This document shows positions 15,548 to 22,455 of a DNA stretch of 22,622 bases, one piece after another. Source of the DNA: Spirochaetaceae bacterium (GTDB taxonomy: Bacteria > Spirochaetota > Spirochaetia > SZUA-6 > Bin103); contig JAPOQV010000410.1 in NCBI GenBank assembly GCA_026710565.1, forward strand, positions 1 through 22,622, given 5' to 3'. Made by a program: the position numbers and the translations under genes. Below the pieces are notes generated by a model. It was not told the DNA's origin. It did not search any database and saw only the letters and a program-made list of their open reading frames with translations. Every line of letters starts with the position of its first letter. The stretch's first letter is position 1.

Positions 15548-15570
15548 GGGCACGCCGGGGCCCCGTGCCC
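15548..15570 (+). terminator. Possible terminator hairpin after the flgM-like gene
   Basis: GGGCACG (15548-15554) and CGTGCCC (15564-15570) form a 7-bp stem around a G/C-rich 9-nt loop, 73 nt after the stop codon. No T-run follows, so termination, if any, may be weak or Rho-assisted. Confidence 0.35.
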
Positions 15571-15608
15571 TCGCCGGTGCCCCCATTCCAGCCCTATACT
15601 GCGTTCCC

Positions 15609-16391
15609 TTGCTGATCAGCGACTTCGACGCGTTCGTCCGCCACGCGCTCATCACGCCGATGGCGCCGGCCGACGCCGCCGACGCGGCCCCGCACGGCCT
15701 GCAGGTCGGCGCCGCCGACGCGGCCGTCGCGCGCGTGGCGTTCGCGGTCGACTGCGGGATGGAGGTCCTGCGCCGCGCTGCCGAACAGGATGCCCAGTTG
15801 CTGTTCGTCCATCACGGCCTGTTCTGGGGCCGGCAGGTGACCGTCACCGGCGGGCTCTTCGAGCGCCTCCGCGTGCTGATGCAGCGCGATCTGGCCCTCT
15901 ACGCCGTGCACCTGCCGCTGGACGCCCACCCTCGGCTCGGCAACAACGCCGGCATGGCCGCCGCGCTCGGGCTCACCGACTGCCGGCCCTTCGGCAACTA
16001 CCACGGGGTCGACATCGGCGTGGCCGGCCGCGTACCGGAAGCGCGCTACCCCGACGGCGCCACGCTGGACGAGCTGCTCGCCGACCCGTTCGGCGGGCGC
16101 GAGCGGTGCTCGGCGGTGCTGCCGTTCGGGGCGGAGCGCATCCGCACGGTGGGGCTGGTGTCGGGCGGCGGCACCCGCATCGTCAGCCAGGCGATCGCCG
16201 CGGGACTCGACCTGTACATTACCGGCGATGCGTCGCACGAGGTCTATCACGAGGCGCTGGAGGCCGGCATCAACGTCGTCTTCGCCGGCCACTACGCGAC
16301 CGAGACCTGGGGCGTGCGCAACATGATGGCGCACACCGACGCTCACACCGAGCTGGCGACCACCTTCATCGACCTTCCGACCGGCCTGTGA
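15609..16391 (+). CDS. Nif3/YqfO-family dinuclear metal-binding protein
   Basis: Member of the widespread Nif3-like family, often misnamed GTP cyclohydrolase 1 type 2; its biochemical role is unsettled. 260 residues, normal for the short form without the extra central domain. Metal ligands are visible as His68 and His69 in FVHHGLFW, Asp105 in LPLDAHP, and His228 and Glu232 in GHYATETWGV. LVSGGGTR and ITGDASHE are also family motifs. The best start is the TTG at 15609, since it begins right before the first conserved helix; no ribosome binding site is seen, but TATACT lies 8 nt upstream (15595-15600). The stop overlaps the lspA GTG by 4 nt. Confidence 0.9.
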   Translation: MLISDFDAFVRHALITPMAPADAADAAPHGLQVGAADAAVARVAFAVDCGMEVLRRAAEQDAQLLFVHHGLFWGRQVTVTGGLFERLRVLMQRDLALYAVHLPLDAHPRLGNNAGMAAALGLTDCRPFGNYHGVDIGVAGRVPEARYPDGATLDELLADPFGGRERCSAVLPFGAERIRTVGLVSGGGTRIVSQAIAAGLDLYITGDASHEVYHEALEAGINVVFAGHYATETWGVRNMMAHTDAHTELATTFIDLPTGL

Positions 16392-16978
16392 GACCGCCGA
16401 GCGCCCGCGAGCGTTACCTGCCGTTGCTGCTCACGCTGGCGGTGGTGGCCTGTGATCAGATCGTGAAGGCGATCGTCGTGGCCACCCTGCCCCTGGAGCG
16501 GCCCGTTCCCGTGATCGGCGACTTCCTGCGGTTCACCTACGTGCACAACACCGCGATAGCCTTCAGCATCGGGCGCGGCATCCCGGCCGACCTTCGCCGC
16601 GTGCTGCTGCTCATCGTGCCGCTGGCAGCGATCGCCCTGATCTCGGCGTACTACCTCACCAGCGACCAGCTCACGCGCGGGCAGCGATGGCTGCTGGCGG
16701 CGATCATGGGCGGCGGTATCGGCAACTACGTGGATCGCGTCGCCCGGCCGGACGGGGTGGTCGACTTCGTGGACGTCAAGTTCTACGGCATTCTCGGCTT
16801 CAGCCGGTTTCCGACCTTCAACGTGGCCGATTCGTCGGTGGTAGTCGCCGGCATCCTGCTGCTGGCAAGCTCATGGTTGGTGTCGCGGCCGAGGCAGGAT
16901 ACCGTCGGTCCAGAGAATGGCGTCCCGGAGAATGGCGTCCCGGAGCGTTGCGTGCCTGAGAACGGCGAGGAGGACTGA
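16388..16978 (+). CDS. lspA: Lipoprotein signal peptidase (signal peptidase II)
   Basis: Inner-membrane aspartyl protease that removes signal peptides from prolipoproteins after lipidation. 196 residues with four membrane segments. The catalytic aspartates are Asp126 in GVVDFVD and Asp148 in FNVADSS; Asn54 in VHNTAIAF and the GGGIGNYVDR stretch are also conserved. The start is GTG 16388, overlapping the Nif3-family stop. After the last membrane segment comes an extra hydrophilic tail with four five-residue units (PENGV, PENGV, PERCV, PENGE). The stop overlaps the next ATG by one base. Its presence supports lipoprotein biogenesis, consistent with the lipobox in the S8 protease. Confidence 0.94.
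   Translation: MRPPSARERYLPLLLTLAVVACDQIVKAIVVATLPLERPVPVIGDFLRFTYVHNTAIAFSIGRGIPADLRRVLLLIVPLAAIALISAYYLTSDQLTRGQRWLLAAIMGGGIGNYVDRVARPDGVVDFVDVKFYGILGFSRFPTFNVADSSVVVAGILLLASSWLVSRPRQDTVGPENGVPENGVPERCVPENGEED
16910..16969 (+). repeat. 15-bp tandem repeats in the lspA tail
   Basis: Four 15-bp units, the first two identical apart from one base (cca/ccg), the third and fourth diverged. They encode repeats of Pro-Glu-Asn-Gly-Val at the C-terminus of LspA. The length keeps the reading frame, so copy number could vary freely. Confidence 0.75.
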
Positions 16979-17253
16979 TGAACAAAGCGATGAACACGGC
17001 CGTATTCATGGTGGCCGCAACGGCGTTCTCGCTGGTCATGATGGTCGTGGTGATCCTGATCTCCATCGTGCTGGTCGGCTGGCTGACGCAGATGGGGCTT
17101 GCGCAAGGGGTCGCGTCGGTGCTGTTGGTGGTGTTCACCCTGGCCGGGCTGGCCGGGTCCTTCTTCGCGTACGGGCGGGTGATCAAGCTGGTCGACCGCA
17201 AGATCGACCTGTCGTCGAAGATCTACCCGCTCTTCCAGCGCAAGCGGCGGTAG
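16978..17253 (+). CDS. Small two-helix membrane protein of unknown function
   Basis: 91 residues. Two strongly hydrophobic segments are visible, at about residues 8-36 and 43-66, followed by a basic tail ending FQRKRR. The positive tail suggests both ends face the cytoplasm. GAGGAGGA lies a few bases before the ATG, and the start overlaps the lspA stop (TGATG), so the protein is made with LspA. I do not recognise a named family. Its stop lies 3 nt from the stop of the convergent aldolase gene. Confidence 0.75.
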   Translation: MNKAMNTAVFMVAATAFSLVMMVVVILISIVLVGWLTQMGLAQGVASVLLVVFTLAGLAGSFFAYGRVIKLVDRKIDLSSKIYPLFQRKRR

Positions 17254-17256
17254 GCG

Positions 17257-18000
17257 CTACCCTCCGCGAGCCTGGGCCAGCGCCGCGCGCGCCGCGCTGT
17301 CGGTGAAGCGCAGGTCGCTGGCGATGTCGATGAACTGGAATCCTTCGCGCAGCCGGCGCGGTACGTCCGCCGGGTCCGGTACCGGCATCCCGCACGGAAC
17401 GCCGGCGCGCGCGCATCCCTCGCGGAAGCGCTGCAGCGCATCTTCGTGCCGCGGGTCGCCCGCGGTCACCCCCATCGACAGCGCCAGGTCCCCCGGACCC
17501 AGGAAGCCGATGTCGACCCCGTCGACGCGGGCGATCGCCTCGGCGTTGTCGATCCCTTCCAGGTCCTCGATCTGCGGGATGCACAGCAGCCAGTCGTTGG
17601 CTGTCTGGCGGTAGTCGTCGGCCAGCGTCACGCAGCGGCCCGTCCCCTGTGAGCGCGTGCCGGCCGGCGGATAACGCATGGCGGAGACGACGGCGGCGGC
17701 CTGCTCCGGCGTCGACACGTGCGGGATCACCAGACCGCAGGCACCCGCGTCCAGCACGCGGCCGATGGTGACCGGGTCGTGGTCCCAGATGCGCGCCAGG
17801 GGCACGGCACCACGCGCCTCGGTCGCGCGGAAGGTGTGGGCGATGAGGCCCAGGTCGAACGCGGTGTGCTCGGCATCGACCACCAGCCACGAGTAGCCGG
17901 CGGACGCCATGACCTCCGCCGCCAGCGGAGAGCCCAGGTTGAGCCATGAACCCAGCGACGGCTCACCCGCCGCCAGTGCCTGCTTGATGGAGTCTGTCAT
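17257..18000 (-). CDS. HpcH/HpaI-family class II aldolase
   Basis: Metal-dependent pyruvate aldolase that cleaves or forms 2-keto-3-hydroxy acids, such as 4-hydroxy-2-ketoheptanedioate or 2-keto-3-deoxy sugar acids; cytoplasmic. 247 residues, typical length. His45 in VDAEHTAFD and Arg70 in PLARIWD fall at the same numbers as the catalytic pair in E. coli HpcH. The metal ligands are Glu145 in PQIEDLEG and Asp171 in GPGDLALS. Start ATG 18000 has GAGGA 7 nt upstream. It stands alone on its strand and converges with the small membrane protein gene. The substrate cannot be read from sequence. Confidence 0.92.
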   Translation of the reverse strand: MTDSIKQALAAGEPSLGSWLNLGSPLAAEVMASAGYSWLVVDAEHTAFDLGLIAHTFRATEARGAVPLARIWDHDPVTIGRVLDAGACGLVIPHVSTPEQAAAVVSAMRYPPAGTRSQGTGRCVTLADDYRQTANDWLLCIPQIEDLEGIDNAEAIARVDGVDIGFLGPGDLALSMGVTAGDPRHEDALQRFREGCARAGVPCGMPVPDPADVPRRLREGFQFIDIASDLRFTDSAARAALAQARGG

Positions 18001-18002
18001 CC

Positions 18003-18593
18003 CTTGTCCTCAAGGAGCCCTTCGGGTTGTCGCTGCTGGTGAAGCCAAGCGCGGCCGGCGGTGTGGCGAAGTCATGGAGCCAGAGGCTACGCATTCACGG
18101 CAAGCCCTGCAACCTCGGACTGGGCACCTATCCGATCGTGACGCTGGCCGAGGCGCGCGCGAAGGCGCTTGAGAACGCCCGGGTGGTCGAACAGGGCCGC
18201 GACCCGCGCGATCGACCCATCATACCGACGTTCGAGCAAGCCGCGGAGAAGGTGATCCTGCTCCACGAGCCAACCTGGAAGGCAGGCGGCGGCGCCAGCT
18301 CCGACAAGGTGTGGCGAGCGAGCCTCCGGAACCATGTATTCCCGCTGCTCGGCAGCAAGCGGATGCACGAGATTACGGCCGGCGACGTCCTCCGGGTGCT
18401 CAAGCCGATCTGGTCCACGAAGTCGGAGACGGCGCGGAGGGTGAAGGGCCGCATCTCCACGGTGATGCGGTGGGCGATCGCGGAGGGCTACCGGACCGGC
18501 AATCCGGCGGGGGATGCTGTTACAGCAGCGCTGCCGCGGAAGGGTGCCGTCCAAGAGCAGTGTGTCCTATTTATTTGTTATAATGCTACTTAA
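18003..18593 (+). pseudogene. Truncated P4-type tyrosine recombinase (integrase) remnant
   Basis: The open frame begins inside the family's N-terminal domain (GLSLLVKPSAAGG) and continues LRIHGKPCNLGLGTYP and TLAEARAKAL, typical of P4-type integrases. The core-binding domain follows, about TFEQAAEKVI to AEGYRTGNPAGD. The frame then runs into 20 or so unrelated residues and stops. The whole catalytic domain with its Arg, His-x-x-Arg and Tyr residues is missing, and so are the usual first 25 residues. It therefore cannot recombine DNA. The left break coincides with the start region of the aldolase gene, the right break with an A+T-rich stretch at about 18560-18620. It marks the end of a decayed integrated element. 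Confidence 0.82.
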
Positions 18594-18628
18594 CGGAACG
18601 TATCGGAACAGAGCGAAACCATGATCAT

Positions 18629-19123
18629 TTAGCCTGTTCGGGATTCGCATTGGCGTACCTCGTGACTACAGCCGCCCGCCTGCGGGAACTCGACCAAGAC
18701 GCGCAAGCGGGAGGCGAGCGAGGGCTGATCCGGCCGGTTCCCTCCCCGGTTAGTGACAACAATGCGTTGTGTAGGGTCTACGAGCGCGTAAGCAATCAGA
18801 AAGGGATCAAGGCCGATCCGCTCTACCTCTTGGTCGGTCAGATCAGGAGCGTAGCCTGACTCCGTCACGTGCGTGACTATCCTTGCGTTGGCGTTCTCGG
18901 GTAGCTGCATCACGTCCCGGTTGGTCTTCAGCCAATTTGGGAGATCGTCTTTCCCCTTGAGAACTTTCCCCTTGAGGACTTCCTCGCACATCTCTAACGG
19001 GATCTTCGTCTGATCCTTGGTCGCGCGATCAACGATCCAAGCCCAGAACTCAGGGACACGATTCAGCGGGTAGTAGTCACGGTCCGCGTCGATGAGGACG
19101 TTGGCGTCGAGCAGGTAGAGCAA
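18629..19123 (-). CDS. PIN-like domain protein (DUF4411-like), toxin candidate
   Basis: 164 residues. LLDANVLIDADR at the N-terminus holds the first PIN aspartate (Asp6); Glu44 or Glu47 in LEMCEEVLKGK and Asp106 in GLDPFLIAYA would complete the metal site of a ribonuclease-type active centre. The pattern resembles DUF4411 proteins. The start must be TTG 19123, because an in-frame stop lies 6 nt upstream; TAGGA, overlapping the upstream stop, can serve as ribosome binding site. It follows the XRE-ImmA gene by 11 nt and is certainly co-transcribed. The last 35 residues after VVTNR do not resemble the family end I expect, so the C-terminus may be altered. The function as a toxin is inferred. Confidence 0.72.
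   Translation of the reverse strand: MLYLLDANVLIDADRDYYPLNRVPEFWAWIVDRATKDQTKIPLEMCEEVLKGKVLKGKDDLPNWLKTNRDVMQLPENANARIVTHVTESGYAPDLTDQEVERIGLDPFLIAYALVDPTQRIVVTNRGGNRPDQPSLASRLRVLVEFPQAGGCSHEVRQCESRTG
18950..18979 (-). repeat. 15-bp tandem duplication in the PIN gene
   Basis: Two adjacent 15-bp units (18950-18964 and 18965-18979) differ at one base and encode VLKGK twice in a row, right after the putative metal-binding glutamates. The duplication keeps the frame. Confidence 0.8.
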
Positions 19124-19134
19124 GCGTCAGGATC

Positions 19135-20313
19135 CTATGGGCTCCCGACGGGCCGAAGCAGCTCGCCGACCTGCGTGGGCTTGACACCCAGGATCCTTGC
19201 CGTCTTGGTCGTCGACAGAGCACCTGAGTCCATCATGCGCTGGGCGAAGTCTTGCAGAGCCTGTCCGACACGATGGCGGCGGACTGCGTAGTAGTTAGAT
19301 CCTCCATCCGATTCGCGCGATTGAGCACGTCGCCGGTCACGCTCTCGCTGCCAGTGTGCACTAAAGGCCGAGGACAGAAGATCAAAGGTCCGCTGGTCGA
19401 TGTGACCGGTGCGTAGGAGCCTGTAGGCAACCATCGTTCCGCTCAGGTTCCGCTCCCAGGCGAACGCACCGATCTGTGCCTCCTGCGCCCCGATGTCGTG
19501 GTCTCGGTCAAGGGCGAGCTCGGCAAGCGTTGGGATGGGCAGCAGCCACTCTGCAGCGACTTGGTTGCAGAACTGCTCGATCCTGTTCCCGGGCTCAACA
19601 CCGCTGAGGCCTGTCTGCCCCAGTAGGAGATGGACCAGTTCGTGGAGAAGCGTGAACGACCATGCAGGCGGGGAATCGCACTCGTTGATGATGACAAAGG
19701 GTGCGATGACATCCGCGATAGCGAAACCACGGAAGGCCTCCACATCGATGGCGGTGTGGTAGCTGCCGAGATTTCCCTTGAGCAGGACGAATACCCCCGC
19801 GTCTTCGGCTCGCGAACGGAGCAAGGCAAAAGCGTCCTGGGGAGTGGGTTGATCGTAGTAATGGTCTGCGGTCAGCTTCGGCCCGAGCACGTTCCGTAGC
19901 GCCTCAAGCCCAGCCTTCGTGTCGTCGGTGCTCGTCAGACTTCCGATGAACGTCCGGGGCTCCGCATCGTCCTCCGCTTCCAGCGTGGCTCGGACCATGC
20001 TCTGACGACTCTGCACGTCTCGGACGAGTGCATCGATGTACGCTTCCATCTCGGCCGACCGCTCTGCGGGCAGAGTACGAAAGTCCACGCCGCGATCACC
20101 GCGCGACGGCGGTGCGGAAAGGTAGAAAGTGAGCAGCGGACGGCGGTAGTGACGCGCCATCCTGACTAGAGTTGGCCGTGTGGGGTCCTTCTCGCCGCGT
20201 TCTATCGCGACGAGGCGGGCGTCCCTGATGGAGAGCTTCGCGCCAGCATCTTCGATCGTAAGGCCTGCCGTTCTGCGCGCCCAGACGAGGATTTCAGGAT
20301 TCACTGCTGGCAT
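19135..20313 (-). CDS. XRE-family HTH protein with ImmA/IrrE metallopeptidase domain
   Basis: 392 residues with three parts. Residues 8-55 are an XRE-type helix-turn-helix (WARRTAGLTIEDAGAKL, then AIERGEKDPTRPTLVRMA). Residues about 160-265 are an ImmA/IrrE-type zinc peptidase with LLHELVHLLLGQTG (His224, Glu225, His228) and EQFCNQVAAEWLLP supplying the third ligand. The C-terminal end carries a second possible helix-turn-helix, STTKTARILGVKPTQVGELL. Such proteins repress a neighbouring gene and cleave a partner on induction, or act as antitoxins. The PIN gene lies 11 nt downstream in the same operon, which fits a toxin-antitoxin pair. Start ATG 20313 lacks a strong ribosome binding site but matches the expected HTH start. 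Confidence 0.87.
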   Translation of the reverse strand: MPAVNPEILVWARRTAGLTIEDAGAKLSIRDARLVAIERGEKDPTRPTLVRMARHYRRPLLTFYLSAPPSRGDRGVDFRTLPAERSAEMEAYIDALVRDVQSRQSMVRATLEAEDDAEPRTFIGSLTSTDDTKAGLEALRNVLGPKLTADHYYDQPTPQDAFALLRSRAEDAGVFVLLKGNLGSYHTAIDVEAFRGFAIADVIAPFVIINECDSPPAWSFTLLHELVHLLLGQTGLSGVEPGNRIEQFCNQVAAEWLLPIPTLAELALDRDHDIGAQEAQIGAFAWERNLSGTMVAYRLLRTGHIDQRTFDLLSSAFSAHWQRERDRRRAQSRESDGGSNYYAVRRHRVGQALQDFAQRMMDSGALSTTKTARILGVKPTQVGELLRPVGSP

Positions 20314-20929
20314 GACATGGCCTGTCGTTCATAAGAGTAGCAGCATCGGCCGGCGTGAAGGCGAGGGCCTCAGCCTTGGTTGTTGTGGACGGAGCCGCCC
20401 TTCATCATTGTCCTGCCCCATATGCCGACGGGCGACCGCCCGCACGGGTGGCGGACGCCCGCCTGACGTAGACCGCCGGCGTGGTCGACGAGCACCACCC
20501 GCCCGCTTGCCGGAACTCGGCCGCGACGGACGGCGCGGCGAGGAGCCGTACCGCGCGGGCTGGTCCGTTCGAGGCGCGAATGGTGAGCGTGCCCACGTGG
20601 GCAGTCGCTTCCACGTCGGACACCTGCAGCACATGGGCTGGCTGATGGACGAGGGCTGGAGCGTGGTGGTCTCCGCCGAGGGCGACCAACCGCTCGGGCA
20701 ACCGATGCTGCCGTCTAGAGCGACACCGGTATGATCGTCGTCGAGTCGCGCACCCCAGTCAGTCCCCGTGCACGCTGTCCCGTCCCGTTGACGCGGTACA
20801 CCTACCCATGTGGCCGAAACCCAAGACTGCGCGTCCGATGGCCGCGCGGGAGTGGCACTCGAAGTGATAATAACCCCTGTAGCCACTTCGTAGATCATTA
20901 TTTACTAATGATCTACTCACATTTGCTCT
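20314..20929. other. Non-coding gap of about 615 bp between the XRE-ImmA gene and tRNA-Ala
   Basis: Several overlapping open frames exist on both strands, but none has a recognisable family, a ribosome binding site or consistent codon use. They look like by-products of high G+C. The section from 20440 to 20730 may be degraded coding sequence that I cannot identify. The promoter of the XRE-ImmA gene should lie near 20320-20360. The last 70 bp are A+T-rich and hold two hairpins (listed separately). Confidence 0.4.
20860..20916. repeat. Two adjacent hairpins beside the 3' end of tRNA-Ala
   Basis: GTAGATCATTA (20890-20900) and TAATGATCTAC (20906-20916) are perfect 11-bp arms around TTTAC. Sharing base 20890, CGAAGTG (20860-20866) and CACTTCG (20884-20890) form a second dyad with a 17-nt centre. 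On the tRNA strand they begin 14 nt after the tRNA end. They may terminate the tRNA transcript or be arm or att-type sites left by an integrated element. Confidence 0.55.
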
Positions 20930-21003
20930 TGGAGGCGACGGGAATCGAACCCACGACCTCGTGAATGCCATTCACGCGCTCTAGCCAACTGAGCTACGCC
21001 CCC
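20930..21003 (-). tRNA. tRNA-Ala (anticodon GGC)
   Basis: On the minus strand the acceptor GGGGGCG pairs with CGCCTCC, including the G3:U70 wobble that identifies alanine tRNAs. The D arm is GCTC-AGTTGGCTA-GAGC. The anticodon stem-loop is CGTGA-ATGGCAT-TCACG with GGC in the middle. The T arm is GTGGG-TTCGATT-CCCGT. The discriminator base is A and no CCA is encoded. Its 3' end faces the accessory patch with the integrase fragment, the usual orientation for an element inserted at a tRNA gene. Confidence 0.96.
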
Positions 21004-21106
21004 GGAGATTCGACGCGCGTCAGCCGACTGCGCGCTTTCCGTATGGTACGCGCCCGGCGCCGGCCAAGGCAAGCCGAGCGCGGCGCGGAAGCGACCGTAC
21101 GGCCGG

Positions 21107-21766
21107 CTACTTGGGCTGTGGGACGATGCGGATGTACGGCAATGGGGACTCCCATCCGTCCGGATAGGTCTCTTTCGCCGCCTCGTCCGAAACGGACGGA
21201 AGGATGATCACGTCGTCGCCCTGGTTCCAGTTCGCCGGGGTCGCGACCTGCTTGGCCGCGGTGAGCTGGCACGAATCGAGCAGGCGCAGGATCTCCGCGA
21301 AGTTGCGGCCCGTGCTCATCGGGTACGTGAGGGTCGCCTTGATCTTCTTGTCCGGCCCGATCACGAACACCGAGCGCGCCGTGGCGTTGTCCACGGGGGT
21401 GCGACCTTCGGAGGTCGTCCCGGCGCCCGCCGGCAGCATGTCGTAGGTCTTCACGATGGACAGGTCCGGATCGCCGATCAGCGGGTAGGTCACCGCGTGG
21501 CCCTGCGACGCCTCGATGTCCTTCGACCACGCTTCGTGGTCGCTGACGCCGTCCACGCTGATACCGAGCACCTTGCAGTTGCGCCTGGCGAACTCGTCCT
21601 GGAGACCGGCCACGGCGCCCAGCTCGGTCGTGCACACCGGCGTGAAGTCCTTGGGGTGAGAGAAGAGCACCGCCCATCCGTCGCCGATCCACTCGTGGAA
21701 GTCGATCGCGCCCTGCGTGGTCTGCGCGGAAAAATCGGGAGCTTCGTCGTTGATCCTGAGCGCCAC
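21107..21766 (-). CDS. 1-Cys peroxiredoxin (Prx6 type)
   Basis: Reduces hydrogen peroxide and alkyl hydroperoxides; cytoplasmic. 219 residues, typical of Prx6, longer than 2-Cys AhpC. The peroxidatic Cys45 lies in FSHPKDFTPVCTTELG. The C-terminal 1-Cys domain has VATPANWNQGDDVII and ETYPDGW. Two further cysteines are at 64 and 166; Cys166 (LLDSCQLTA) might act as a resolving cysteine, but this is speculation. The GTG start at 21766 is decided by AGGAGG ending 8 nt upstream; the frame remains open far upstream, but only through the neighbouring gene. A TATAAC and a G/C-rich hairpin lie in the short leader. Confidence 0.94.
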   Translation of the reverse strand: MALRINDEAPDFSAQTTQGAIDFHEWIGDGWAVLFSHPKDFTPVCTTELGAVAGLQDEFARRNCKVLGISVDGVSDHEAWSKDIEASQGHAVTYPLIGDPDLSIVKTYDMLPAGAGTTSEGRTPVDNATARSVFVIGPDKKIKATLTYPMSTGRNFAEILRLLDSCQLTAAKQVATPANWNQGDDVIILPSVSDEAAKETYPDGWESPLPYIRIVPQPK

Positions 21767-21773
21767 TGATGTC

Positions 21774-21809
21774 CTCCTGGCGGCTGGCCCCCGTCCGGGG
21801 CCGGTTATA
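21774..21809 (-). promoter_or_regulatory. Peroxiredoxin leader: candidate -10, hairpin and ribosome binding site
   Basis: On the minus strand TATAAC (21809-21804) resembles a -10 element, without a convincing -35. Next, GGCCCC (21802-21797) and GGGGCC (21791-21786) form a 6-bp hairpin with a 5-nt loop. AGGAGG follows at about 21779-21774, 7-8 nt before GTG 21766. The hairpin could also end transcription of the upstream nucleotidyltransferase-like gene. Confidence 0.4.
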
Positions 21810-21840
21810 GGCCGTACGGTGCCACGCGGGGCGCCTGCCT

Positions 21841-22455
21841 TCAAGGTCGCCGGGGGGCGCCGATCCCTTCGGCCCACGGCAGGACCGCCAGATTCGGCCA
21901 GCACCGGCTCCAGCGAGCCACCTTCCGCTCGTAGATGGCCCGCGTGATCTGCACCCGATTGGCGCGCACCACGAGCCCGAACAGGTCGGTCAGGCCGAAC
22001 GGCGCGAACACGACCGGGCCCCCGCGCGTCAGGCGCACGCCGACGGCGGTCGCCGTGGTGGGCCAGGTGCGGATGGCGGCCTCGGTGGAGCCGTAGGGCT
22101 CGATGCCGTACCCGAAGCGATGCCGGTACCAGAGGTGGACCCTGGCCTGGTTCTTGACGTCCAGACGGACCGGCAGGCCTGCCACGGCCTCCTGCGCCCT
22201 GGTCACGATGACATCCTCGGCGTCCTCGCCGAGGTCGCCGGCATCGAAGTAGACGAGGTCGTGGTCGTCGACGTCCTCCCCCGGCGGCTTGCCGTGGGCG
22301 GCGTTCCACACGGTCTGCGTCACGCAACCTGCCCCCAGGTACCAGCCGGGCAGACCCAGCTCCGCCACCCGCTCCAGGCACTCCCAGAGCACGGCGTTGG
22401 CGCGGAGCAGGGCGACCAGACGGTGGCGATGGCCGCCGGCCGGCGACGGGCTCAT
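21841..22455 (-). CDS. Nucleotidyltransferase-like protein (DUF925 / NTP_transf_6 family)
   Basis: 204 residues. WYLGAGCVTQTVWNAAHGK (about residues 39-57) is the family's nucleotide-binding helix, and DVDDHDLVYFDAGDL carries an Asp pair typical of a nucleotidyltransferase metal site. VRLDVKNQARVHLWY and STEAAIRTWPTTATAVGV are also conserved in this family, which has no firm biochemical role. Start ATG 22455 overlaps the purQ stop (ATGA), so it is translated with purQ. The frame extends further upstream but only within purQ. It ends 75 nt before the peroxiredoxin start. Confidence 0.85.
   Translation of the reverse strand: MSPSPAGGHRHRLVALLRANAVLWECLERVAELGLPGWYLGAGCVTQTVWNAAHGKPPGEDVDDHDLVYFDAGDLGEDAEDVIVTRAQEAVAGLPVRLDVKNQARVHLWYRHRFGYGIEPYGSTEAAIRTWPTTATAVGVRLTRGGPVVFAPFGLTDLFGLVVRANRVQITRAIYERKVARWSRCWPNLAVLPWAEGIGAPRRP

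Noticed and set aside
18579..18584. Extended -10-like TGTTATAAT in the A+T-rich stretch after the integrase fragment
   Set aside because: It points only into the antisense of the PIN gene and has no good -35, so I did not list it as a promoter.
18709..18716. GGAGGCGA match to the tRNA-Ala 3' end as a possible att repeat
   Set aside because: Only 8 bp and G/C-rich; expected by chance in this sequence.
20329..20898. Minus-strand frame of 189 codons upstream of the XRE-ImmA gene
   Set aside because: Arg/Pro/Ser-rich translation with no recognisable family and no ribosome binding site. A relic cannot be excluded but cannot be supported.
20731..20964. 77-codon frame ending in ATGIEPTTS
   Set aside because: Its end is a translation of the antisense of tRNA-Ala, a well-known false gene call.
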